From NCBI RefSeq assembly GCF_028291745.1, contig NZ_JAQGNQ010000065.1, forward strand, positions 1-51,403: DNA of 51,403 bases, given 5' to 3'. The notes under the pieces are model-generated. The model was given only the letters and a program-made list of their open reading frames with translations. It did no database searches and had not been told where the DNA came from. A program made the translations under genes and the position numbers. Source of the DNA: Ramlibacter sp. (GTDB lineage: Bacteria; Pseudomonadota; Gammaproteobacteria; Burkholderiales; Burkholderiaceae_C). Positions within the stretch are counted from its first letter, which is position 1; every line of letters begins with the position of its first letter. This document shows, piece by piece, positions 1-9,089 of this stretch.

Positions 1-1010
1 CACTCGATCGCGTGGCCCCGGATCTGCACATCGCTCTGCACGTACGGCAGGCGCTCGCCCGCGGCAATCAGCAACTGGGCCTTCACGAGATCAATGCCGG
101 TGATCAGCTCCGTGACCGGATGCTCAACCTGGATGCGCGTGTTCATTTCGATGAAGTAGAACTCGCCATCCTCGAAGAGAAACTCCAGCGTGCCGGCACT
201 TCTATAACCCACCGCCTTGCACGCCTCGACACACCGATCGCCCATGATCCGCCGCTGGCGCGCCGTCATCCCCGGCGCCGGGGCCTCCTCGATGACTTTC
301 TGGTGGCGGCGCTGCATGGAGCAGTCGCGCTCGCCCAGGTAGACCGCGCTCTTGTGCTTGTCGGCGAGGATCTGGATCTCGATGTGGCGTGGGTTCTGGA
401 GGAACTTCTCCATGTACACGGCCGGATTGCCGAAGGCCGCCTGGGCCTCCGCCTTGGTCATCGTCACCGAGTTGATCAGCGCAGCCTCGGTGTGCACCAC
501 GCGCATGCCGCGCCCGCCACCGCCACCCGCCGCCTTGATGATCACCGGATAACCGACGGCCTTGGCGATGCGGCGGATTTCCGCGGGGCTGTCCGGCAGT
601 TCGCCTTCGGAGCCCGGCACGCAGGGCACCCCCGCCTTGATCATCGACTGCTTGGCCGAGACCTTGTCGCCCATGATCCGGATGTTTTCCGGCGTCGGGC
701 CGATGAACTGGAAGCCGCTCTTTTCGACCCGCTCGGCGAAATCGGCGTTCTCCGACAGAAAACCGTAGCCGGGGTGGATGGCCTCGGCGTCCGTCACTTC
801 GGCCGCCGCGATGATGGCCGGCATGTTCAGGTAACTTTGGGCCGAAGCCGCCGGCCCGATGCAGACTGCTTCTTGGGCCAGCTTCACGTACTTGGCTTCG
901 CGGTCGGCCTCGGAATAGACCATCACCGCCTTCACGCCCAGCTCGTTGCACGCCCGCTGGATCCGCAGCGCGATTTCGCCGCGGTTGGCGACCAGGATTT
1001 TCTTGAACAT
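1..1010 (-). CDS. accC: Biotin carboxylase AccC (3' end off window)
   Basis: Biotin carboxylase subunit of acetyl-CoA carboxylase. It carboxylates the biotin on AccB using ATP and bicarbonate, the first half-reaction of malonyl-CoA synthesis in the cytoplasm. The frame opens at 1010 with [16 protein letters not shown], the family N-terminus, and carries the glycine-rich ATP-grasp loop [11 protein letters not shown] near residue 160. About 336 residues are visible against roughly 449 in the family, so the C-terminal quarter lies beyond the left edge. Only 3 nt separate it from the accB stop, so the two are cotranscribed. The visible part is intact, with no frameshift. The identification is very secure. 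Confidence 0.97.
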   Translation of the reverse strand, partial: MFKKILVANRGEIALRIQRACNELGVKAVMVYSEADREAKYVKLAQEAVCIGPAASAQSYLNMPAIIAAAEVTDAEAIHPGYGFLSENADFAERVEKSGFQFIGPTPENIRIMGDKVSAKQSMIKAGVPCVPGSEGELPDSPAEIRRIAKAVGYPVIIKAAGGGGGRGMRVVHTEAALINSVTMTKAEAQAAFGNPAVYMEKFLQNPRHIEIQILADKHKSAVYLGERDCSMQRRHQKVIEEAPAPGMTARQRRIMGDRCVEACKAVGYRSAGTLEFLFEDGEFYFIEMNTRIQVEHPVTELITGIDLVKAQLLIAAGERLPYVQSDVQIRGHAIE

Positions 1011-1013
1011 GCT

Positions 1014-1469
1014 TTATTCGATGACCAACAGCGGCTGACCGTATTCCACCGCCTGGCCGTTCTCGCAGAGGATCTGCGTGATCGTGCCGGCCTTGTCGGC
1101 CTCGATCTCGTTGAGGATCTTCATCGCCTCGATGATGCAGATCGTTTCGCCTTCCTTGACCTGGCTGCCCACTTCCACGAACGACTTCGCCCCCGGCGAG
1201 GCAGCGCGGTAGAAGGTGCCCACCATCGGCGACTTGACCTGATGGCCCTTGGGCACTTCGGGGGCGGCAGCCGCGGGTGCGGCGCCGGCGGCGGGCGCCA
1301 GTGCGGGTGCCGCGGCCATGGGCATCCCGGCCGGAGCGGCCATCGTCTGCATCACCGCGGGGCTGCCCTTCACGATGCGGACCTTGCCCTCCGCCTCGGT
1401 GATCTCCAGTTCGGACACGTTCGATTCCGACACCAGGTCGATCAGCGTCTTGAGTTTGCGCAAGTCCAT
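1014..1469 (-). CDS. accB: Biotin carboxyl carrier protein AccB
   Basis: Biotin carboxyl carrier protein of acetyl-CoA carboxylase, 151 aa. The N-terminal helix region ([16 protein letters not shown]) is followed by an Ala/Pro-rich linker at about residues 42-72 and a C-terminal biotinyl domain. The biotinylated lysine is K117 in [13 protein letters not shown] chose the ATG at 1469 because it gives the family N-terminus and follows AGGAGAA; ten upstream codons are open but look non-coding. accC follows 3 nt downstream. In many relatives aroQ sits just upstream of accB. Here the upstream 150 bp hold no gene and the next gene is a TlpA-like protein. Confidence 0.96.
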   Translation of the reverse strand: MDLRKLKTLIDLVSESNVSELEITEAEGKVRIVKGSPAVMQTMAAPAGMPMAAAPALAPAAGAAPAAAAPEVPKGHQVKSPMVGTFYRAASPGAKSFVEVGSQVKEGETICIIEAMKILNEIEADKAGTITQILCENGQAVEYGQPLLVIE

Positions 1470-1597
1470 GGGAGGTTCTCCTGCCTCATCTAAGAGCACG
1501 GGAATTTACAGCAAAATCCGCGTACTTCCGGCTTTTAGCGCAAACGAAAGCGTTTTCTCGCTGCGCGTAGGCGCGCAGGTGACCAGCGGGGGAAGGC

Positions 1598-1613
1598 GGG
1601 GCCGGCTGGCCCC
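1598..1613 (-). terminator. Possible terminator hairpin after the tlpA-like gene
   Basis: A perfect 6-bp GC stem with a 4-nt loop (GGGGCC, GGCT, GGCCCC) lies 7 nt past the stop of the thioredoxin-like gene. There is no clear U-tract, so it may only be a weak or factor-assisted terminator. The rest of 1470-1619 should hold the accBC promoter; I see no convincing -35/-10 pair. Confidence 0.3.
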
Positions 1614-1619
1614 GGGGTG

Positions 1620-2207
1620 TCAGGCGCCGCCGGACCAGGCTTTCAGGTCGGCATCGGTGACGCGGCCGATTCTACGCTGCACGATGCCGCCATCCGCCGC
1701 GATCGCCACCGAAAACGGCAGGCCGCCGGCGGTGTTGCCCATCGCGCGCGTGAGCTCGGTGCCTTCGAAGCCGGCCAGCCCGATCGGGAAGGTGACCGGT
1801 GTCTTCTGCAGGAAGGTGCGCACCGAGGTCGGCTGGTCGATCGCCAGCCCGACAATTTGAAAGCCTTTGGCGGCATGTTCGCGGTAGAAGGCGTCGAGCA
1901 TCGGCATCTCCTGCACGCAGGGTGCGCACCACGTCGCCCAGAAGTTCACCAGCAGGGGCTTGCCGCGAAAGGAGGCGAGTGCGAGTGGGCTGCCGTCCGG
2001 GCTTGGCAGGGTGAGCCCCCACAGCTTGGCGGTGGCCGCCGCATCTTCGGGCGATGCGGCAGCGACCGGCGCGGCAACCTGGCGGTTGCGCCACCAGGCC
2101 ACGCCGGCGCCAGCGGCTACGGCCGCCCCGGCAACGGAAGCAAGCAACCAGCGGCGCCGGTTGGCGGGCAGGGCCGTGGGGCCTGCGGCGAAGTCATTCA
2201 TGTTCAT
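1620..2207 (-). CDS. TlpA-like thioredoxin-fold protein
   Basis: Thioredoxin-fold redox protein, 195 aa, predicted to reduce or exchange disulfides outside the cytoplasmic membrane. Residues 17-40 form an arginine-led hydrophobic signal or anchor (NRRRWLLASVAGAAVAAG), which could be a Tat-type or an uncleaved signal. The TlpA/AhpC-type domain follows, with the active site WCAPC (C94 and C97) and the conserved cis-Pro region (PVTFPIGLAG). The start at 2207 overlaps the end of the upstream gene by 14 nt; ATG at 2201 is also possible. The partner protein is not known; cytochrome c maturation or a periplasmic thiol reductase role are options. It is not a canonical DsbA. Confidence 0.85.
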   Translation of the reverse strand: MNMNDFAAGPTALPANRRRWLLASVAGAAVAAGAGVAWWRNRQVAAPVAAASPEDAAATAKLWGLTLPSPDGSPLALASFRGKPLLVNFWATWCAPCVQEMPMLDAFYREHAAKGFQIVGLAIDQPTSVRTFLQKTPVTFPIGLAGFEGTELTRAMGNTAGGLPFSVAIAADGGIVQRRIGRVTDADLKAWSGGA

Positions 2208-2808
2208 CCTCCTCCAGCAAGGCGCGGACGGCGGCCAGATCGCCCCGGGGCGTGCGCCCCTTCGCGTCCGGCTTCAACGCGCCGCGCAGATCGTCATGGT
2301 CGTAGACCAGCAGATGGACTCCGACCGGCTCGCCCAGTTCCTGGCTCATGCTGCTCAGGCTCAGCGCTTCGACGGATTCTCCGTGGAAGCCGGAGACCGT
2401 GCGCGGCGTGTAGTCGACGCCGTGGTCGATCAGGGCGATCTCCGCCGACTTCGAGTCGTCGCAAAACAGCTGGATGTAAACGTCGGAGAGGCGGGTGGCG
2501 GTGCCGTGCCACACGGCGCCTGCGAGGTAGGGGCGGAACGGGACGAGGCGCTCCATCCAGGTCACGGCCAGCCGGCGCAGCGCCGCCAGTTCCGCCGGCT
2601 GGGTGTCGCCGCAGAAGATGTCGATGTATTCGCGCACGGCGTCTTCGACGGCATCGTTGGCGGGAAGGGCCGTGCGTTGCGGCAAGCGCAGTTGCTTGAC
2701 GGCGCGGCGCTTGGCCGGACCGTATTCCAGGCCCTCTTCCACCACCAGGCGGGCGGCCGTCGCGGCGATCTCGGTCTGCAGGCTTTCCATATCGGGTGGA
2801 TTCTGCAT
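2194..2808 (-). CDS. Conserved hypothetical protein
   Basis: Predicted soluble protein of 204 aa, not recognised. It starts MQNPPDMESLQTEIAATAAR and is acidic at its end (LLEEDEHE). There is no signal peptide or membrane segment. A segment of alternating hydrophobic and acidic residues (LSDVYIQLFCDDSKSAEIAL) near the middle suggests an alpha/beta fold. The start at 2808 gives the fullest protein; ATG at 2790 is an alternative, and neither has a strong Shine-Dalgarno. Its 3' end overlaps the tlpA-like gene by 14 nt, so the two are probably an operon. It is divergent from mpl across 72 bp. No function is proposed. Confidence 0.8.
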   Translation of the reverse strand: MQNPPDMESLQTEIAATAARLVVEEGLEYGPAKRRAVKQLRLPQRTALPANDAVEDAVREYIDIFCGDTQPAELAALRRLAVTWMERLVPFRPYLAGAVWHGTATRLSDVYIQLFCDDSKSAEIALIDHGVDYTPRTVSGFHGESVEALSLSSMSQELGEPVGVHLLVYDHDDLRGALKPDAKGRTPRGDLAAVRALLEEDEHE

Positions 2809-2866
2809 GGGAGTGCCCGTTCCCGCTGCGGAACACGGGGCGTTACGGCTGACCTGGCCGGCTCGC

Positions 2867-2872
2867 GATAAT
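2867..2872 (+). promoter_or_regulatory. -10-like GATAAT just before mpl
   Basis: GATAAT matches the sigma70 -10 consensus at 5 of 6 positions and ends 8 nt before the mpl ATG. A start site 6-8 nt further on would fall at or next to the start codon, which suggests a leaderless mRNA. No good -35 was found at 16-18 nt, so this rests on the -10 and its position. Confidence 0.45.
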
Positions 2873-2880
2873 CCTTGCCC

Positions 2881-4266
2881 ATGCACATCCACATCCTCGG
2901 CATCTGCGGCACGTTCATGGGAGGACTGGCCGCGCTCGCCCGCGAGGCGGGCCACCAGGTGACCGGCTGCGACGCCGGCGTCTATCCGCCCATGAGCGAC
3001 CAGCTGCGCGGGCTGGGCATAGCCCTGATCGAGGGATTCGGCACCGAGCAGCTGGCCCTGAAGCCCGACGTGTGGGTCGTCGGCAACGTGGTGTCGCGCG
3101 CCCGGCAGGCCGATGGCACGCCGCGCTTTCCGCTGATGGAGGCCATCCTCGACCAGGGCCTGCGCTATACCAGCGGCCCGCAATGGCTGGCCGAGCACGT
3201 CCTGCAGGGGCGGCACGTGCTGGCCGTCGCCGGGACGCACGGCAAGACGACCACCACGTCGATGCTCGCCTGGATCCTCGAGCACGCGGGGCTGCAGCCC
3301 GGCTTCCTGGTCGGCGGCGTGCCGCTCAATTTCGGCGTATCGGCGCGAATGGGAAACACGGCGCGGCCCTTCACGCCCTTCGTGATCGAGGCGGACGAAT
3401 ACGACACGGCCTTCTTCGACAAGCGCAGCAAGTTCATCCACTATCGCCCCCGCACCGCGATCCTGAACAACCTGGAGTTCGACCACGCGGACATCTTCGA
3501 CGACCTCGCGGCCATCGAACGCCAGTTCCATCACCTGGTGCGCACCATCCCGGCGACCGGCCGCGTCGTCACCAACGGCCTCGAGGAAAGCCTGGCGCGC
3601 GTGCTGCACCAGGGCTGCTGGAGCGAGGTGCGCAGCTTCGGATCCGCCGTGGCCGACTTCCGCGCCGAGGGTGAGCCGAACCGCTTCGACGTGCTGGAAC
3701 AGGGACACCGCGTCGCGCAGGTGCACTGGGACGTGGGCGGCGTGCACAACCAGCTGAATGCGCTGGCCTCCATCGCCGCCGCGCAGCACGTCGGCGTGAC
3801 GCCCGTGGTGGCGGCCACCGCGCTGCGCGAATTCCGCAACGTCAAGCGCCGCATGGAGGTGCGCGGCATTGCCAACGGGATCACCGTCTACGACGACTTC
3901 GCGCATCACCCCACCGCGATCCGCACGACCATCGACGGCCTGCGCCGCCAGGTCGGCACGCAGCGCATCCTGGCGGTGTTCGAGCCGCGCAGCAACACGA
4001 TGAAGCTCGGGACGATGAAGGCGCAATTGCCCTGGAGCCTGGAGCAGGCGGACCTGTCCTTCTGCCACTCGGGGGGCCTGGGTTGGGACCCGTCCGACGC
4101 GCTGCGGCCGATGGGCGACAAGGCGCAGATCGCCGCGGACATTCCGGAACTGCTGCGGCAGGTGATCGCCGTCGCGCGGCCCGGCGACCACATCCTTTGC
4201 ATGAGCAACGGCGGCTTCGGCAGCATCCACACCAAGCTGCTGGAGGCGCTCACCCCGGCAGCCTAG
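2881..4266 (+). CDS. mpl: UDP-MurNAc:tripeptide ligase Mpl (murein recycling)
   Basis: UDP-N-acetylmuramate:L-alanyl-gamma-D-glutamyl-meso-diaminopimelate ligase, 461 aa, cytoplasmic. It joins recycled tripeptide to UDP-MurNAc and bypasses MurC, D and E. The Mur-ligase layout is clear: an N-terminal Rossmann start (MHIHILGICGTFMGGLA), the ATP loop [13 protein letters not shown] near residues 116-128, and the Mpl-type central motif EADEYDTAFFDKRSKFIHY. A C-terminal domain contains DDFAHHPTAIRTT. I chose the ATG at 2881 over a TTG at 2875 because it gives the family start. Its last 4 nt overlap the convergent gene at 4263. Length and motifs are normal. Confidence 0.95.
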   Translation: MHIHILGICGTFMGGLAALAREAGHQVTGCDAGVYPPMSDQLRGLGIALIEGFGTEQLALKPDVWVVGNVVSRARQADGTPRFPLMEAILDQGLRYTSGPQWLAEHVLQGRHVLAVAGTHGKTTTTSMLAWILEHAGLQPGFLVGGVPLNFGVSARMGNTARPFTPFVIEADEYDTAFFDKRSKFIHYRPRTAILNNLEFDHADIFDDLAAIERQFHHLVRTIPATGRVVTNGLEESLARVLHQGCWSEVRSFGSAVADFRAEGEPNRFDVLEQGHRVAQVHWDVGGVHNQLNALASIAAAQHVGVTPVVAATALREFRNVKRRMEVRGIANGITVYDDFAHHPTAIRTTIDGLRRQVGTQRILAVFEPRSNTMKLGTMKAQLPWSLEQADLSFCHSGGLGWDPSDALRPMGDKAQIAADIPELLRQVIAVARPGDHILCMSNGGFGSIHTKLLEALTPAA

Positions 4267-5300
4267 TGCTCCGGCAGCAGGCCCAGCGGCGCGGGCGCCG
4301 TCATGTCCAGCGCCGGCCGATGCGGCAGGTCGGAGGGACGCGGCGTCGAGTCCAGCACCGAGACATAGGCGCTCTGCTCGTGGACGATGGAGTCGCGGCT
4401 CGCGGTCGACGCGGGGGCGCCGCCCATCGCGCGCTTCGCGTTCGAGGTGATGGAACCGACGACGTACAGCGCCGACAGCACCCGGACCAGCGCCGATTCG
4501 CCGAGGCCCGTGGCCTGCTGCAGGCCCTTGAAGTTCATGCCCGGGTGCGCCAGCAGTTCGCGCATCAGCAGCAGGTGCGCGTCCTTCATCTGCCGCTGCG
4601 GCAAGCGCGGCGGACGGCGGAAGTACAGCGGCTGCGTGCGGTAGTGCGGCGGCAGCAGGTCGCGCTCGCTGCGCTGCGCGTACTGCCACATCAGCTGCGA
4701 CACGCTGGCGCGCGGGTAGCTGGGCGGAATCAGCACGGCGCCGTGGTCGCGGATGCACCAGCTCGCCTCCTGGAAGTCGGCGGACGTGACGCCCGGCATC
4801 GTGCCCGCACCCAGCTTCAGGTCGACGACGGCCAGCAACTGGCTGCCACGCAGCACCTCCCAGGACCCGGACACCAGGCCGGGCTGGTGCTCGGCGATGC
4901 TCGAGGCAAGCGCGAACTGCGAGAGCATGGTCTGCAGCCAGTCGGCGAACTTGTGCAGCACGGCGACGGCAACCGGCCGCTCCTGCAGCGGGAAGGTGAC
5001 CGCCGGCTTGAACCCCGGGGCCACGACCGGCTGCGTGAAGGCGACCGGGCGGTCGACATCGGCCAGCGCGAGCTGGACGGACCGGCCCGAAGGCACGGCC
5101 GGCTGCACGCGCAGATGGTCGTTGGCCATCAGCACCGTGCGGCTGCCTTCCAGCCACCAGGCGTCCGCTTCCGCGAAGCCTCCCAGCTCCCAACGGGCAC
5201 GCGCGCTGGCCGCGGCTGCGGCCGCATCGGCCGCACTTTTCTGTTGCGCCTCGGTAAAACCGGCCAGTCCCAGGCGCAGAACGGGGACTTCGATCGTCAT
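4263..5300 (-). CDS. Hypothetical protein, possible C-terminal winged helix
   Basis: Predicted 345-aa soluble protein, not recognised. It begins MTIEVPVLRLGLAGFTEAQQ with an Ala-rich helix (residues 20-36), then a mixed alpha/beta region. At about residues 255-300 a segment (HPGMNFKGLQQATGLGESAL, then VRVLSALYVVGSITSNAKRA) resembles a winged helix-turn-helix, so a regulator is possible. The ATG at 5300 follows a strong GGGGAGGG Shine-Dalgarno. A sigma70-like promoter lies 40-70 nt upstream. It converges with mpl, overlapping it by 4 nt, and is transcribed separately from the DAHP synthase gene upstream. No function is proposed. Confidence 0.8.
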   Translation of the reverse strand: MTIEVPVLRLGLAGFTEAQQKSAADAAAAAASARARWELGGFAEADAWWLEGSRTVLMANDHLRVQPAVPSGRSVQLALADVDRPVAFTQPVVAPGFKPAVTFPLQERPVAVAVLHKFADWLQTMLSQFALASSIAEHQPGLVSGSWEVLRGSQLLAVVDLKLGAGTMPGVTSADFQEASWCIRDHGAVLIPPSYPRASVSQLMWQYAQRSERDLLPPHYRTQPLYFRRPPRLPQRQMKDAHLLLMRELLAHPGMNFKGLQQATGLGESALVRVLSALYVVGSITSNAKRAMGGAPASTASRDSIVHEQSAYVSVLDSTPRPSDLPHRPALDMTAPAPLGLLPEH

Positions 5301-5339
5301 GCGTTTCCCTCCCCGGTCGACATGCCGAGCAGTGAAACA

Positions 5340-5368
5340 AATGTACTCTATAAGTTACTGAATGTAAA
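5340..5368 (-). promoter_or_regulatory. Sigma70-like promoter for the gene at 4263-5300
   Basis: Reading the minus strand, TTTACA (5368-5363) and TACATT (5345-5340) are separated by exactly 17 nt in an unusually AT-rich stretch. The predicted start is about 35 nt upstream of the ATG at 5300, leaving room for the GGGGAGGG ribosome site. Confidence 0.55.
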
Positions 5369-5383
5369 CAGCCGCAGCATAGA

Positions 5384-6523
<1,140 letters not shown>

Positions 6524-6566
6524 GGACGGGCTTTCTCGATGGGGTGGGGTTTTGCGCGGGCCCAAG

Positions 6567-6596
6567 AAAAAACCGCCGGGGTTGCCGGCGGTTTTT
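6567..6596 (-). terminator. Attenuator terminator upstream of the DAHP synthase gene
   Basis: On the minus strand the sequence reads A-run, CCGCCGG, CAACC, CCGGCGG, then six T. It has a perfect 7-bp GC stem (6585-6591 with 6573-6579), extended by A-T pairs, and a 5-nt loop. It ends 43 nt before the ATG at 6523. It lies between a Phe-rich leader ORF and the structural gene, so it is best read as the terminator of an attenuator. It is nearly symmetric and could also act on the other strand. Confidence 0.85.
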
Positions 6597-6626
6597 CGAG
6601 GTTCCTTGCGTTTCTTGCGGGTACGC

Positions 6627-6698
6627 TCAGATCTCTCTTCCGCCGGGGGCGCTGGAGAACCAGAAGTAGCCAAAAAAGAAACCGCAGACAGGACGCAT
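6627..6698 (-). CDS. Aromatic leader peptide of the DAHP synthase attenuator
   Basis: A 23-codon ORF starting MRPVCGFFFGYFWFSS and ending in TGA. It contains five Phe, one Tyr and one Trp within codons 7-14. An in-frame TAA lies four codons upstream of the ATG, so the ORF is tightly bounded. Its 3' part (minus-strand 6649-6640, CCCCCGGCGG) repeats the descending arm of the terminator at 6567-6596. It can therefore pair with the same CCGCCGG (6591-6585) to form an antiterminator. A ribosome stalled on the Phe codons would leave this segment free; a ribosome at the stop would cover it. No Shine-Dalgarno is visible. A -10-like TTAAAT ends 7 nt upstream, so the transcript may begin at the ATG. 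Confidence 0.75.
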   Translation of the reverse strand: MRPVCGFFFGYFWFSSAPGGREI

Positions 6699-6705
6699 GA
6701 ACGCG

Positions 6706-6711
6706 ATTTAA
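6706..6711 (-). promoter_or_regulatory. -10-like TTAAAT before the attenuator leader ORF
   Basis: TTAAAT lies 7 nt before the leader ATG at 6698. TGGACG, 18 nt further upstream, matches the -35 consensus at 4 of 6 positions. If used, transcription would start at or very near the leader ATG. Confidence 0.35.
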
Positions 6712-6775
6712 CACCGACCAGCGCGCGGCCGTCCAGCGTTTTCTGCAAAACCCCGTTGCTCTGCCGCCCAGGCTC

Positions 6776-7357
6776 CTACCGCCGCAGCTTCTGCCACCAC
6801 TGCAGCACGCGCTTCAACTGCGGCGGCTCCAGTTCGCCCAACGCGGAGCCGGCTTCCTCGTGCTGTTCGCGCTGCAGCCACTGCTCGTACATGTCGATCA
6901 GCAGCATGCCCTCGCCGAGCGTGCGCCAAGCGATCAGGGCGAAGTCATCGGCCGTCACCGCCAGGTCCTCGTCCCAGGGCCCGGGGCGCAGCCACTGGCC
7001 GATCAGCACGCGGAAGTTGTTCAGCGCCTGCAGGTAGACCGCGTACTCGTAGAGGCCGCGCCAAGCGAGGCCGAGGTTCACCACCATGCCGCGGTGCTCG
7101 CGCAGGACGGTCAGCATGTCCATCAGCAGCGGCGCCGCGCGATCGCGGTGGCGGTCGACCTGCAACTGGGCGGCGATGACCTCGGCCTGCGCCGCCAGCG
7201 CCCCCATGCTCTCGGAGAACATGCGGCTGTCCTCGTCGGCCACCGCGCCGCGCAGGAAGTCGCTCAGCTCGCCGAAGGAATGGAGCGTCGGCAGGTCGGT
7301 GGCCTCGTCGACCGCCAGTCGCGAGGGGTGAACGAAGGGCTGGGTGACGGAGTTCAT
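6776..7357 (-). CDS. Conserved hypothetical, mostly helical protein
   Basis: Predicted 193-aa soluble protein, not recognised. It is rich in amphipathic helices (for example LSDFLRGAVADEDSRMFSES and LLMDMLTVLREHRGMVVNLG) with many Leu, Glu and Trp. It has no signal peptide or membrane segment and ends in a basic WWQKLRR tail. The ATG at 7357 gives MNSVTQPFVHPSRLAVDE; a -10-like GATACT lies about 19 nt upstream of it. It lies between tldD and the DAHP synthase leader, all on the minus strand. The 97-bp gap to tldD leaves room for its own promoter. No function is proposed. Confidence 0.75.
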   Translation of the reverse strand: MNSVTQPFVHPSRLAVDEATDLPTLHSFGELSDFLRGAVADEDSRMFSESMGALAAQAEVIAAQLQVDRHRDRAAPLLMDMLTVLREHRGMVVNLGLAWRGLYEYAVYLQALNNFRVLIGQWLRPGPWDEDLAVTADDFALIAWRTLGEGMLLIDMYEQWLQREQHEEAGSALGELEPPQLKRVLQWWQKLRR

Positions 7358-7454
7358 GGGCGGCCGATGGACCAGCCCAGTATCTCTTTAGCTCTACCGT
7401 GCGCCAGCCTCCCGGTTCCAGACGGCAGGCTGCAGCGGAAGAGCGGTCGCCTGC

Positions 7455-8915
7455 TCAGGCGGTGCCGCCCACCGTCAGGCCGTCGATGCGCAGGGTCGGC
7501 TGACCCACGCCCACGGGCACGCTCTGGCCTTCCTTGCCGCAGGTGCCGACGCCGGTGTCGAGCTTCATGTCGTTGCCGATCATGCTGACGCGGGTCAGCG
7601 CGTCCGGGCCGTTGCCGACGATGGTCGCACCCTTGACCGGGTAGAGGATCTTGCCGTTCTCGACCCAATAGGCCTCGCTGGCGGAGAACACGAACTTGCC
7701 GGAGGTGATGTCCACCTGGCCGCCGCCGAAGTTGGTGGCGTACAGCCCCTTCTCGATGCTGGCCACGATCTCCTGCGGATCCTTGTCGCCACCCAGCATG
7801 TAGGTGTTGGTCATGCGCGGCATCGGCACGTGCGCATAGCTCTCGCGGCGACCGTTGCCGGTGGGGGCGACGCCCATCAGGCGCGCGTTCATCGAATCCT
7901 GGATGTAGCCGCGCAGGATGCCGTCCTCGATCAGCACGTTGCGCTGGCTCGGGTTGCCTTCGTCGTCGACGTTGAGCGAGCCGCGGCGGTCGGCGATGGT
8001 GCCGTCGTCGAGCACGGTCACGCCGCGGGCGGCAACGCGCTGGCCCACGCGGCCGGAAAAGGCGCTCGATCCCTTGCGGTTGAAATCGCCCTCCAGGCCA
8101 TGGCCCACGGCCTCGTGCAGCAGGATGCCGGGCCAACCGGGGCCAAGCACGACGGTCATGTTGCCGGCGGGAGCCGGGCGCGATTCCAGGTTGGTCAAGG
8201 CGGCCTTGACTGCATCGTCGACGTACTGCTGCAGGTGGGCGTCATCGAAGTAGCCCAGGCCGAGCCGGCCACCGCCGCCGCCGGAGCCGATCTCGCGGCG
8301 GCCGTTCTGCTCGGCGATCACGGTGATCGACATGCGCACCAGCGGCCGCACGTCGGCGGCCAGCGTGCCGTCGGCACGGGCGACCAGCACCACGTCGTAT
8401 TCGCTCGCCAGGCCGGCCATCACCTGCGCCACGCGCGGGTCCTTGGCGCGGGCCATCTTCTCGATGCGCTCGAGCAGCTTCACCTTGGCGGTACTGTCCA
8501 GCGTGGCGATCGGATCCAGCCCCTGGTAGAGCGAGCGGCTGCCCGCCACCTGCTGCGCCGGCACCTTGGCCACTGCATTGCCCGAGGACGCCGCGATCGA
8601 GCGCACCGTGCGCGCCGCATCGAGCAGCGAGGCCTCGGAGATGTCGTCGGAATAGGCAAAGGCGGTCTTCTCGCCGCTGACCGCGCGCACACCCACGCCC
8701 TGGTCGATGCTGAAGCTGCCGGTCTTGACGATGCCCTCCTCCAGGCTCCAGCCCTCGCTGCGCGTGTACTGGAAGTAGAGGTCGGCGTCGTCCACGCGGT
8801 GGGCGCGGATCTCCGAGAGCGCGCGCGACAGGTGCGTTTCGTCCAGTCCGAAGGGTTCGAGCAGCAGCGCCCGGGCCGTGGCCAGGCGCTCGATGGTGGG
8901 TTCGCGGGAGATCAT
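7455..8915 (-). CDS. tldD: Metalloprotease TldD
   Basis: TldD, 486 aa, the zinc-protease half of the TldD/PmbA (TldE) heterodimer that degrades unfolded peptides and processes peptide antibiotics in the cytoplasm. The metal-binding motif HEAVGH (HExxxH) is at residues 267-272 within LLHEAVGHGLEGDFNRKG. The N-terminal domain has the family stretch EEGIVKTGSFSIDQGVGVRA, and the C-terminal part includes GKEGQSVPVGVGQPTLRIDG. The ATG at 8915 is preceded by TACAAT 5 nt upstream and no Shine-Dalgarno, so the mRNA may be leaderless. No pmbA lies in the window. Length and motifs are normal. Confidence 0.96.
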   Translation of the reverse strand: MISREPTIERLATARALLLEPFGLDETHLSRALSEIRAHRVDDADLYFQYTRSEGWSLEEGIVKTGSFSIDQGVGVRAVSGEKTAFAYSDDISEASLLDAARTVRSIAASSGNAVAKVPAQQVAGSRSLYQGLDPIATLDSTAKVKLLERIEKMARAKDPRVAQVMAGLASEYDVVLVARADGTLAADVRPLVRMSITVIAEQNGRREIGSGGGGGRLGLGYFDDAHLQQYVDDAVKAALTNLESRPAPAGNMTVVLGPGWPGILLHEAVGHGLEGDFNRKGSSAFSGRVGQRVAARGVTVLDDGTIADRRGSLNVDDEGNPSQRNVLIEDGILRGYIQDSMNARLMGVAPTGNGRRESYAHVPMPRMTNTYMLGGDKDPQEIVASIEKGLYATNFGGGQVDITSGKFVFSASEAYWVENGKILYPVKGATIVGNGPDALTRVSMIGNDMKLDTGVGTCGKEGQSVPVGVGQPTLRIDGLTVGGTA

Positions 8916-8920
8916 GATTC

Positions 8921-8926
8921 ATTGTA
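8921..8926 (-). promoter_or_regulatory. -10-like TACAAT 5 nt before tldD
   Basis: TACAAT matches the -10 consensus at 5 of 6 positions and ends 5 nt before the tldD ATG. No convincing -35 is present. It fits the start-adjacent -10 pattern seen at other genes here. Confidence 0.4.
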
Positions 8927-8973
8927 GGCCGCACCCCTTGTCCCTGAGGGTCGGCGGATTGCGGCTGGCTCAG

Positions 8974-9010
8974 CCTGTGGAGTCCCCGCGGCTCGCACGG
9001 GCCCCACAGG
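8974..9010. repeat. Inverted repeat between tldD and the histidine kinase
   Basis: CCTGTGG (8974-8980) and CCACAGG (9004-9010) are perfect inverted arms. Inside them CCCG (8985-8988) pairs with CGGG (8998-9001). It lies in the divergent gap about 80 nt upstream of the kinase GTG start, so it could be a hairpin or a regulator site. Confidence 0.4.
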
Positions 9011-9089
9011 GAGATTCCCCATTGAGGGCATGGTGAGTGCCGGCGCACGATGGGGCTGCCGCAGGGCGGCGGCACAGAGGGAGGCGAAT

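Noticed and set aside
12..1493. Long plus-strand open frame opposite accC and accB
   Set aside because: GC-rich third positions keep antisense frames open. The translation is Arg/His/Ala-rich without family motifs, whereas the minus strand encodes textbook AccC and AccB.
2809..5340. Minus-strand frame of over 1000 codons continuing upstream of the unknown gene at 2194-2808
   Set aside because: It runs antisense through mpl and in another frame through the gene at 4263-5300. Only its last 204 codons look like a real protein.
6524..6748. N-terminal extension of the DAHP synthase
   Set aside because: The in-frame open codons cover the attenuator terminator and leader and are not family sequence. 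The ATG at 6523 gives a normal protein.
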